A DNA stretch of 16,458 nt from an uncultured Veillonella sp. GTDB lineage: Bacteria > Bacillota > Negativicutes > Veillonellales > Veillonellaceae. A program made the translations under genes and the position numbers. The stretch's first letter is position 1, and every line of letters starts with the position of its first letter. The stretch spans positions 1 to 16,458 of the forward strand of contig NZ_UQYC01000045.1 of the NCBI RefSeq assembly GCF_900545205.1, written 5' to 3'. Of the stretch, positions 7,382-13,536 are shown in pieces. Under the pieces are notes generated by a model, which was not told where the DNA came from, ran no database searches, and was given only the letters and a program-made list of their open reading frames with translations.

Positions 7382-7912
7382 TTATTTCTTTTTAGAGTTT
7401 TTCTTTGGTGTTGTTTTCTTTGTACCTGTGGACTTAGAACTTTTCGGTTCTATGATGGTAGATACAATTTCATCTAATACTTCAACAACCTTTTCATCTA
7501 TTTTGGGTTTCTCTGTTTTAGAAGTTATAACTTCAGCTTTGACTGGTTCAGTTTCTATAATTTCTTTAGTTTCTTGAACACTAGCACTCGCCTTAGTTAA
7601 CTGTGTATCATCAAATACTTTAGCTGGCTTATCTGTAAAGTCATCATTAAAGGATTCTACTAAGCCTTCTGCAGGCCGTGGAATTACCTTATGAGCTACA
7701 TACAGGTTCATTCCTTTTGTAAGAGCTACACCAGTCTGAATAGCCGCTTCCACAGCTGCTACATCACCGGCAACCTTTACTGTCATCCAGCCAAGGCCTC
7801 TCGCCTTTTCTATGCCTATCAACCGTACATTTGCAGCTTTAACCATTGCATCTGATGCGGTGATAGCCCCCAGTAAACCAGCTACTTCTAGTAACCCTAG
7901 TGAATCTTTCAC
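7382..7912 (-). CDS. pduK: BMC-domain shell protein with long lysine-rich tail (PduK-like)
   Basis: A 176-aa protein started by GTG (7912) with GGAGG 7 nt ahead. Residues 3-80 form one BMC domain (SLGLLEVAGLLGAI, HKVIPRP). The pore segment reads KARGLGW instead of the KIGSGL of PduA/J, so pore size and charge should differ. Residues 83-156 are an acidic, probably disordered linker. Within it IDEKVVEVLDEIVSTII (138-154) looks like an amphipathic helix of encapsulation-peptide type. Residues 157-176 contain nine lysines and end in KKNSKKK. Salmonella PduK also has a C-terminal extension, but that one is noted for a cysteine metal motif, and there is no cysteine here. The shell role is secure. 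The pduK name rests on position and the one-domain-plus-tail layout, and the function of the tail is unknown. Confidence 0.75.
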   Translation of the reverse strand: MKDSLGLLEVAGLLGAITASDAMVKAANVRLIGIEKARGLGWMTVKVAGDVAAVEAAIQTGVALTKGMNLYVAHKVIPRPAEGLVESFNDDFTDKPAKVFDDTQLTKASASVQETKEIIETEPVKAEVITSKTEKPKIDEKVVEVLDEIVSTIIEPKSSKSTGTKKTTPKKNSKKK

Positions 7913-7977
7913 TATGCCACCTCCCGACGTCTATTTCTGTTGATGATTCGCAACAGGATTCATGCATTCCTATAACG

Positions 7978-8157
7978 TTAGCTACGTTGCATATCTACTA
8001 ACATTTGACGAATCAAATCTTTTAATTCTGGTTCTTGAGATTCTGTTTTAGGTTCTTCTTTCGGTGTCGCCTGAACAGGCTCATCCTTGAGCATACCTAC
8101 TTCATCTATTATGTCCATAATGATAGCCCGTAACATTTGTTCATTTAGTTCTGCCAT
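7978..8157 (-). CDS. 59-aa protein with encapsulation-peptide-like helices at both ends
   Basis: A short gene in the gap between pduB and the pduK-like gene, with an ideal ribosome site (AGGAGG at 8170-8165, 7 nt before ATG 8157) and a TAA stop. I do not recognise a named family. Residues 1-20 (MAELNEQMLRAIIMDIIDEV) form an amphipathic helix very like the encapsulation peptides of PduP, PduL and PduE in this operon. Residues 21-43 are a charged Pro/Glu/Lys linker. Residues 44-59 (ELKDLIRQMLVDMQRS) form a second helix of the same kind. There is no globular domain, cysteine or transmembrane segment. It could tether cargo to cargo or cargo to shell, or be the remnant of a larger encapsulated protein. 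Coding status is inferred from the ribosome site, the position and the meaningful pattern of the translation. Confidence 0.75.
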   Translation of the reverse strand: MAELNEQMLRAIIMDIIDEVGMLKDEPVQATPKEEPKTESQEPELKDLIRQMLVDMQRS

Positions 8158-8171
8158 TATGAATCCTCCTA

Positions 8172-8184
8172 TTCACATTGTGAA
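8172..8184. repeat. Perfect short palindrome ahead of the 59-aa gene
   Basis: TTCACA-T-TGTGAA gives 6-bp arms around one base, immediately upstream of the AGGAGG of the small gene. It may be an operator-like site or a weak hairpin (4 bp with a 5-nt loop) that could affect access to the ribosome site. There is no evidence for a specific regulator. Confidence 0.35.
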
Positions 8185-8216
8185 AGTATCATCTATTGCG
8201 ACGTGATAATGATATG

Positions 8217-8252
8217 TAATGAATATTTGACTCTTTGAAATAATATTCATTA
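8217..8252 (-). promoter_or_regulatory. Stem-loop on the pduB stop codon
   Basis: A perfect 11-bp inverted repeat, TAATGAATATT (8217-8227) with AATATTCATTA (8242-8252), and a 14-nt loop. The right arm contains the pduB TAA. The stem is AT-only apart from one G-C pair, and no T run follows it, so it is not a standard terminator. A likely role, by inference, is mRNA processing or 3'-end protection, which would make expression of pduA/pduB differ from that of the genes after it. Confidence 0.5.
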
Positions 8253-9092
8253 AATAATGTAAGCATTACCTTTATTCTTAGGTCTGTCTCCCATAGTTTC
8301 TAGTAAAGCTAATCCTACATCACGTGCTGCTTTTACAGCTTGTTTAACAGCGCCAGAATCACCACTGATTTGTAAAATAACTTCATTACTCATAGCTGAA
8401 CTCGATGGAGAACGATAGCCTACTACATCTACATTCGCTGATTTAACTGCTGTATCTGCCATAACTACACCAATAGCTGCTGGGGCCCCAACGATCAAGC
8501 CAAAGGCTTTACCTTCTGGTGTCCCAAAGGCAGTCACTAATGCTTCTCCTGCGCGAGCTGTATATTGAACCTCCACATGACCAGCTTCGTTCATATATAC
8601 CTCGCCGAAGGTACGTTCTAATTCACGCAATGCTACCTCTACAGAACGTCTTACATCAGATACGTCATCGCCACCAAATATGATAAGGGAACCAGAACCG
8701 GCGCCACCTTTCATATCACGGGCAAGTTCAATGCTAACAATCTCAGTATTCGTTGCTTTTACAGCTTCATCAGCGGCCATGATTTGCGGCCCTGCACCTG
8801 TACGTGAACCTAAGATACCGATAGATCGATATGACTTAGTGAGCTTCATAGCTTCCAATACTTGACTGTCTACATTGGCAATTACAAGGCCAATTGTATC
8901 GCCTGTTGTAGTACTGCCTACATGTTCAGTAATCATTGAAGTTTGTAATTGATTTGTAGTAGGTGAACTTACAGGTGACGAAGCACATGATGCATTACCT
9001 GTTGCGCCTGTAATTTTGCTTAAATCAGCACCATCGATACGCATCAATACACGCTTTAAAATCTCATCTACCATACTTTTAGTATCGGCCAT
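8250..9092 (-). CDS. pduB: Double-BMC-domain shell protein PduB
   Basis: A 280-aa trimer-forming shell protein with two BMC domains in tandem (roughly residues 65-155 and 170-265). Segments such as GSRTGAGPQIMAADEAVKAT, GGAGSGSLIIFGGDD and GAPAAIGVVMADTAVKSANV are typical of PduB. The N-terminal extension opens with a helix (MADTKSMVDEILKRVLMRID) followed by a Ser/Thr-rich linker. In Salmonella the PduB N-terminus links the shell to the enzyme core, and the helix here fits that role. ATG 9092 is preceded by AAAGGGTG. It starts 2 nt after the pduA stop, so the two are almost certainly co-translated. I cannot tell whether a shorter PduB' is also made. Confidence 0.95.
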   Translation of the reverse strand: MADTKSMVDEILKRVLMRIDGADLSKITGATGNASCASSPVSSPTTNQLQTSMITEHVGSTTTGDTIGLVIANVDSQVLEAMKLTKSYRSIGILGSRTGAGPQIMAADEAVKATNTEIVSIELARDMKGGAGSGSLIIFGGDDVSDVRRSVEVALRELERTFGEVYMNEAGHVEVQYTARAGEALVTAFGTPEGKAFGLIVGAPAAIGVVMADTAVKSANVDVVGYRSPSSSAMSNEVILQISGDSGAVKQAVKAARDVGLALLETMGDRPKNKGNAYII

Positions 9093-9094
9093 AA

Positions 9095-9376
9095 TTATTC
9101 ACCCTTTGTTGGTAAAATACCTTCTACATCTTTATGTGGTCTTGGAATTACATGAGTAGAGATAACAATGCCTACGCGTTCTGCAGCGGCTGCACCTGCG
9201 TCTACAGCAGCTTTTACAGCACCTACATCACCGCGAACCATAACAGTAACGAGACCAGAGCCAATTTTTTCATTCCCTACGAGTTCTACATTAGCTGCTT
9301 TAAGCATTGCATCTGCTGCTTCAATAGCGCCTACTAGGCCCTTAGTTTCCACCATACCTAATGCTTCTTGTGTCAT
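9095..9376 (-). CDS. pduA: Hexameric shell protein PduA-type
   Basis: A 93-aa single-BMC-domain hexamer, probably the major facet tile, with the pore segment KIGSGL through which propanediol is thought to enter. The family signature ALGMVETKGLVGAI opens the protein and STHVIPRPH lies near the end. ATG 9376 follows GGAGAG. It is immediately upstream of pduB, as in the classical pduAB pair, hence the pduA name. Its paralogue is at 7080-7355. Synonymous sites differ between the two copies, so this is not a very recent duplication or gene conversion. Confidence 0.94.
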   Translation of the reverse strand: MTQEALGMVETKGLVGAIEAADAMLKAANVELVGNEKIGSGLVTVMVRGDVGAVKAAVDAGAAAAERVGIVISTHVIPRPHKDVEGILPTKGE

Positions 9377-9420
9377 CTGTTTTCTCTCCTTTTACAAAAC
9401 ATAGAGCAAAGATTACAAAT

Positions 9421-10428
9421 TTATTTTTCTAATAGTTCCACCATAGTGCCTATATTCATAAAGGCAAAGTGTGCTGTTTTAAGCAGTTGTACCATTAATA
9501 CGGCACCAGTTCCTTCACCTAATGCCATTTGCCCATGGATTGGAACTTCATCAAGACGAATATTTGCATAGGCTAATGCTGCTGCCATCCCTACCTCACG
9601 AGAATAATGAGATGGAATGCCATATAATGGAGCGTCTCCATTCATTTGAGTAGCACAAGCCATAGCAACTGCTGTTATATAACCATCGATAACAAATGGG
9701 ATATGTAAGTCCGTACAAGCTACCATAGCACCGGTAATAGCGGCTATATCAAAGCCACCTACGCGGCTGATTACCTCTTTTGGACTATTTAAGTGTCCCT
9801 TATGATGAGATAGTGCAGTACGTACAAATTCTCGTTTTTGATTCATGTACGCCTCTTCATCAGGACCAGATCCAGGACCTACAGTTATCCGTGGGTCTAG
9901 TTTTGTAAGACCACTTAAGACAGCTGCTGAAGTTGTGGTATTACCAACACCCATTTCACCGAAGGAAAATAGATTGATACCAGATTCTGCGTAGTAGACA
10001 ACGCGGTTATATCCAGCTTGGTACGCTAGGTCAAATTCTTCAGCGCTCATAGCAGCACCGTCTAATATATTCTTTGTGCCTTGAGCAACCTTTCGATTCA
10101 CCCCAATACCTTGTGGACAAGCAATGCCTACATCTACCACTTCGTAAGGAATATGGTTAAAGATACAATAATTAGCAACTGCACTTTTACCATCAATCAT
10201 ATTCTGAGACTGTTTACGGGTAATCTCATAGTTATAACCGATTAGACCATCAACGGAAATACCATTATCTGCCGAAAAGATAATATGCTGAGCATGAATC
10301 TCAGGTTTCATATCCTGCCAAGCAAGACACATTTTCTTGAAATATCGTTCCCATAGACCCAAGCTTTTTGGAATGATCGCCTTATTTAAAATAAATTGAT
10401 TAAGTTGTTCTTCAAAAACTTTGTCCAT
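9421..10428 (-). CDS. cobT: CobT-family nicotinate-nucleotide:base phosphoribosyltransferase
   Basis: Transfers the phosphoribosyl of nicotinate mononucleotide to a lower-ligand base (dimethylbenzimidazole or an analogue), giving the nucleotide arm of a cobamide. The family motifs are clear: FGEMGVGNTTTSAAVLSG, a glycine-rich GPGSGPDEE, and ALGEGTGA with the expected catalytic glutamate at about residue 305 of 335. The early motif reads SADNGIS, where many CobTs have DHG. ATG 10428 is chosen because AGAAGG lies 7 nt ahead; a TTG at 10446 would abut the pduV stop. Placement inside a pdu operon, between pduV and pduA, suggests that B12 maturation is co-expressed with the B12-dependent dehydratase. 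Which base it uses cannot be read from the sequence. Confidence 0.92.
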   Translation of the reverse strand: MDKVFEEQLNQFILNKAIIPKSLGLWERYFKKMCLAWQDMKPEIHAQHIIFSADNGISVDGLIGYNYEITRKQSQNMIDGKSAVANYCIFNHIPYEVVDVGIACPQGIGVNRKVAQGTKNILDGAAMSAEEFDLAYQAGYNRVVYYAESGINLFSFGEMGVGNTTTSAAVLSGLTKLDPRITVGPGSGPDEEAYMNQKREFVRTALSHHKGHLNSPKEVISRVGGFDIAAITGAMVACTDLHIPFVIDGYITAVAMACATQMNGDAPLYGIPSHYSREVGMAAALAYANIRLDEVPIHGQMALGEGTGAVLMVQLLKTAHFAFMNIGTMVELLEK

Positions 10429-10446
10429 GGAAAAACCTTCTTTCAA

Positions 10447-10887
10447 CTAACTATATATGTAGTTACATAATTGTTCTAACGACTCTTCGTCGTGAACTGA
10501 TATTTCAAAAATCTTAGTGGCTCCCGCTAGTTTGAGATTGCGCCTAGGTGCCTCAACATCTTTGCCCGTATCTACCTTTGACACAACGCCTATAACTTCG
10601 CGATTGAGGGAGTTCCCAAAGCTTGGTGGAAATATGGTTGTTTCATCACCTGCAGGAATCATAAAAATCACTAAGTCCGCATCATAGGCGTGCAAGATAA
10701 TGCCTCGATAGTAATTAGGATTTTCCATATATTCTCCAGGGGTATCGATGAAGTTTCCCACTCTCGTTATGGCTTGTGTCTTATGATACGTAGCCGAGCC
10801 ATGGGTAATCGTATCGGCTAATGTAGTTTTACCACAACCGCTACGTCCTACTAGAAGGATGCGTTTTTCTTTCTTTTCGGTGCTCAT
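10447..10887 (-). CDS. pduV: PduV, small P-loop GTPase-like protein (EutP/PduV family)
   Basis: 146 aa with a Ras-like layout: the Walker A GRSGCGKT at residues 14-21, DTPGEY at 48-53 (G3), and SKVD at 103-106 in place of NKxD (G4). The N-terminal tail of about eight residues is short and charged. In Salmonella the PduV N-terminus directs it to compartments, and a link to filament-like movement has been proposed; EutP relatives have been assigned acetate kinase activity. Its activity here is therefore open. It starts 13 nt after pduU and ends right at the cobT leader. Confidence 0.9.
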   Translation of the reverse strand: MSTEKKEKRILLVGRSGCGKTTLADTITHGSATYHKTQAITRVGNFIDTPGEYMENPNYYRGIILHAYDADLVIFMIPAGDETTIFPPSFGNSLNREVIGVVSKVDTGKDVEAPRRNLKLAGATKIFEISVHDEESLEQLCNYIYS

Positions 10888-10900
10888 AATTACCCTTTCA

Positions 10901-11263
10901 TTAGGATCTTGTTAAATCTGTTGGAAAAAATCCTAATATGCGTTGCAATCCTTCAATTACGCTGCGCAATGCAGATTCAACAGCAGATACATCACCAGTT
11001 ATGAGAAGTGCCCCCGAAAATCTATCGATGAAACCGATTTCGATATCACCGGATTTACTTGCAATATCGGCTGCAATAATGGTCCCTTCGCCAGGTGTTA
11101 TAGTAAGAATCCCAATGGCATTTCTACCTTTTTCCTCGAGCCCCATTTTTCTAAATAGGTCTGGTTTAGGATTGGCAATAACATGGGCTATCGTAACCTG
11201 CTTTCCGGGTACAAATTCTTGTATGATGCGCTGTTTTGCATCAATTACCTCTTGAAAGGCCAT
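10901..11263 (-). CDS. pduU: Circularly permuted shell protein PduU
   Basis: A 120-aa permuted BMC-domain protein. The N-terminal FVPGKQVTIAHVIANPKPDLF and the following AIGILTITPGEGTIIAADIA are near-copies of the known PduU segments, as is GFIDRFSGALLITGDVSAVE. In the family the extra N-terminal strands form a small beta-barrel that closes the hexamer pore, so it probably does not act as a metabolite channel. ATG 11263 has an excellent AGGAGGAG ribosome site. A separate 85-nt gap precedes it. It is followed closely by pduV, the usual partner gene. Confidence 0.95.
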   Translation of the reverse strand: MAFQEVIDAKQRIIQEFVPGKQVTIAHVIANPKPDLFRKMGLEEKGRNAIGILTITPGEGTIIAADIASKSGDIEIGFIDRFSGALLITGDVSAVESALRSVIEGLQRILGFFPTDLTRS

Positions 11264-11278
11264 ATAATCTCCTCCTAA

Positions 11279-11349
11279 TTCAAAATAATTTCTTTGAACT
11301 ATCCTGATAAACTATGATTCGTTTTTGTTTTATATACTCTAGCTAGAGT
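11279..11349. repeat. Palindrome and hairpin in the pduF-pduU gap
   Basis: A perfect 14-bp palindrome ACTCTAGCTAGAGT (11336-11349) touches the last base of the pduF stop. Near the pduU ribosome site, TTCAAA (11279-11284) pairs with TTTGAA (11293-11298). Neither has a following T tract on the minus strand, so they are not terminators. They may be processing or regulator sites. The function is unknown. Confidence 0.4.
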
Positions 11350-12071
11350 TAAGGTGCCACTAATTGGAAGAATAATACGGCTAAGCCTGCGCCGATCAAT
11401 GGGCCAATAAATGGTACCCACGCATATTGCCAGTTTGCAGTTCCCTTATTAGGAATTGGTAGTAAGAAATATGCTAACCGTGGACCAAAGTCGCGCGCTG
11501 GATTTAACGCATATCCAGTAGTTGCACCAAAGGACATACCTATGGATGCTACCAAGATACCGATGACCATAGGTGCTAAACCATCAGCCATTTTACCTAA
11601 GCAGAGAATAGCTAACATAAACATAAACGTAGCTATAATTTCGGATATCAAATTGAAAGGTTTATTATCGATGGCTGGACCTGTTGCAAAAATCCCTACA
11701 CAGTTCCCTTCATCAGGACCTGTTACTTTAAAATGTGGATAATAGAACAGTGCAGCAATGGCAGCACCAGTAAAACCACCTGCAATTTGCGCTATGGACA
11801 TTGGAATAACTTGATCCCAAGGGAATATACCAGCTACAGCAAGGGCAAAGGTAACTGCTGGATTCAAATGACCAGGGCCACCAAGTGTAATACCTACGTA
11901 TACACCAAAGGAAACGGCAAAGGCCCATCCAAAGATAATGTGTAACCAGTTAGTTCCAAAAATACTAACGATGGTTTTCTTTAATAAAATTGATGCATTT
12001 GTACTGTTACCAAATGCAATTAGAACGGCAGTACCAACAAACTCACTAATATACATTTGCGTTACGTCCAT
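11349..12071 (-). CDS. pduF: Propanediol/glycerol diffusion facilitator PduF (MIP family)
   Basis: A 240-aa membrane channel of the aquaglyceroporin type with about six hydrophobic segments. Both half-helix NPA motifs are present (HLNPAVT at residues 68-74, ALNPARDFGPR at 189-199). The Asp after the second NPAR is typical of glycerol rather than water channels. It should let 1,2-propanediol or glycerol across the cytoplasmic membrane. ATG 12071 has GAGGTG 6 nt ahead; the in-frame GTG at 12080 would overlap pduO and is less likely. In Salmonella pduF lies outside the main operon, divergently placed; here it is inside, between pduO and pduU. Confidence 0.93.
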   Translation of the reverse strand: MDVTQMYISEFVGTAVLIAFGNSTNASILLKKTIVSIFGTNWLHIIFGWAFAVSFGVYVGITLGGPGHLNPAVTFALAVAGIFPWDQVIPMSIAQIAGGFTGAAIAALFYYPHFKVTGPDEGNCVGIFATGPAIDNKPFNLISEIIATFMFMLAILCLGKMADGLAPMVIGILVASIGMSFGATTGYALNPARDFGPRLAYFLLPIPNKGTANWQYAWVPFIGPLIGAGLAVLFFQLVAP

Positions 12072-12081
12072 TGTTTTCACC

Positions 12082-13137
12082 TCATCGAGTTAACAAAGAT
12101 TGTAATGCATGAGATGCAATGTCCATATCTTCTGCCACAGTGCCACCGCTAATGCCGAAACCACCGACAATTTCGCCGTCGATGATGATCGGATAACCTC
12201 CACCAAAGGTACAGATTTTACGATTTACCATGGATTCAATGTTGAATAGATCGCCATCAGGCTGTGCACTTTGATGTACTTCATGAGTTGCCGCTTTGAG
12301 AGCTACTGCAGTATACGCCTTTGCCTGTGCGATATCGTTGCTGATGAGCAATGCATCTGACATACGATGGAAATACATTAATACACCGTTTGCATCTACT
12401 ATAGATACAACGATAGGTACACCTATGGACTGAGCATAGTCCATGGCTGCTTGTGAAAGTTTCGTCATAATTTCTTCTAGCTTTGTTCTAGTTGCCATAT
12501 AACTAACTCCATTTTCAGTAGTATGCCCCATATGCCATAAGCTCCGATTCGTTTCCGCCAGTACTTCAGCATGACTGTTCTTAACACGTTCTGCTACGCG
12601 CTCTACAATTGTTTCTACAAATTGCACATAGTCTTCCATACGAGCCATGATATAAAGAGCATCAGATAATCGATTTATAAATTTTCGAACCTCATCGCGA
12701 ATTGGTTCTACAGAACCTAAGCTAATAAGTAACCGTTCACCGCGACGACAGATTGTGCGAGCCACATGTAGCTCTGCAGCAGATAAATAATTTCCGCTTA
12801 ATATAAAGCTATGTTGCTGTGGTAATCGCTTTGTATAGTCATCGATCAAACGTTCCAAATCGCTAATATCTTGTTGTGAAATCAAGTTGCTGCTTTCACT
12901 AAGATTTTCTACATGAGGCGTTGCTACCTCCGCACATAAGCGGAAGAGCTGATGTTGTAATGTGTGAAGCACATGTTTATTGTCTGGTGAGACAACTAAT
13001 TTCTCACATACACTAACCTGTGCATTTAATTCATCAAAGGTTCCATATGTGTCCACACGAAGTGAATTTTTAGGTACCCGTGTGCCATCAAAAAGTGCCG
13101 TTGTACCTGCATCACCGGTTTTCGTATAAATAGCCAT
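12082..13137 (-). CDS. pduO: PduO: cob(I)alamin adenosyltransferase fused to GlcG/HbpS-like domain
   Basis: A 351-aa two-domain protein. Residues 1 to about 180 are the PduO-type ATP:cob(I)alamin adenosyltransferase (IYTKTGDAGTTALFDGTRV, VDTYGTFDELNAQ, CRRGERLLISL), which makes adenosylcobalamin for diol dehydratase. The C-terminal part, from about residue 205, is a GlcG/HbpS domain (VPIVVSIVDANGVLMYFHRM, AKAYTAVALK, GGFGISGGT); in Salmonella PduO this domain binds heme. ATG 13137 is chosen over the upstream GTG codons because GAGAGGTGG precedes it and the family starts MAIYTKTGD. No cobalamin reductase (pduS) is in the window, so cob(II)alamin reduction must be supplied elsewhere. Confidence 0.95.
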   Translation of the reverse strand: MAIYTKTGDAGTTALFDGTRVPKNSLRVDTYGTFDELNAQVSVCEKLVVSPDNKHVLHTLQHQLFRLCAEVATPHVENLSESSNLISQQDISDLERLIDDYTKRLPQQHSFILSGNYLSAAELHVARTICRRGERLLISLGSVEPIRDEVRKFINRLSDALYIMARMEDYVQFVETIVERVAERVKNSHAEVLAETNRSLWHMGHTTENGVSYMATRTKLEEIMTKLSQAAMDYAQSIGVPIVVSIVDANGVLMYFHRMSDALLISNDIAQAKAYTAVALKAATHEVHQSAQPDGDLFNIESMVNRKICTFGGGYPIIIDGEIVGGFGISGGTVAEDMDIASHALQSLLTR

Positions 13138-13164
13138 ATGCACCACCTCTCAAGTTAGTTGTAT

Positions 13165-13536
13165 TTAAAAGGCCACTTCCAATCGTTCATCAAAAACGAA
13201 AGGATTTCCTTTTACAAGGCGAGCTGCATTGACACCTAAGGTGCGTAAGCTATCTGGATATTGACTGTAACCACTTAGTCGGTAGATAAATTGATGAGCT
13301 GGTATATTTTTATAGGTCAATACAATAGCCTGTTCATCAACGCCTATACCTACAGATAAAGCGGAATTACGAGATGCTAGATCAGCCAATGCCATATGCG
13401 TACCACTGTGGGACTCAATGACAACTGGTAGACCTTCCTCTTCAATACCATGTAAAACAGGTCTTAGTACATCCTCACTGATATGCTGTGTAGCATACAG
13501 CAATATGGTTGGCTTGCTGATGATACTTTGGTCCAT
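13165..13536 (-). CDS. pduH: Diol dehydratase reactivase small subunit PduH
   Basis: A 123-aa DdrB-type small subunit that pairs with PduG to release damaged cobalamin from the dehydratase. The recognisable features are KPTILLYATQHISEDVLRPVL near the start, GIEEEGLP, the conserved SVGIGVDEQAIVLTY, and YPDSLRTLGVNAARLVKGNPF at the end. GGGAGG lies 6 nt before ATG 13536. An adjacent ATG (13539) is equally in frame but only 3 nt away. The start overlaps the pduG TGA, so translation is very likely coupled, which suits subunits of one complex. Confidence 0.93.
   Translation of the reverse strand: MDQSIISKPTILLYATQHISEDVLRPVLHGIEEEGLPVVIESHSGTHMALADLASRNSALSVGIGVDEQAIVLTYKNIPAHQFIYRLSGYSQYPDSLRTLGVNAARLVKGNPFVFDERLEVAF

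Noticed and set aside
7080..9376. Recent duplication or gene conversion between the two PduA/PduJ genes
   Set aside because: Protein identity is high (about 86%), but synonymous positions differ at many codons, which points to an old pair under strong selection.
10429..10446. TTG start for cobT at 10446
   Set aside because: ATG 10428 has an AGAAGG site at proper spacing; the TTG would have its ribosome site inside the end of pduV with no clear motif.
12082..13137. Novel gene fusion in pduO
   Set aside because: The adenosyltransferase plus GlcG/HbpS-like layout is the ordinary full-length PduO known from Salmonella.
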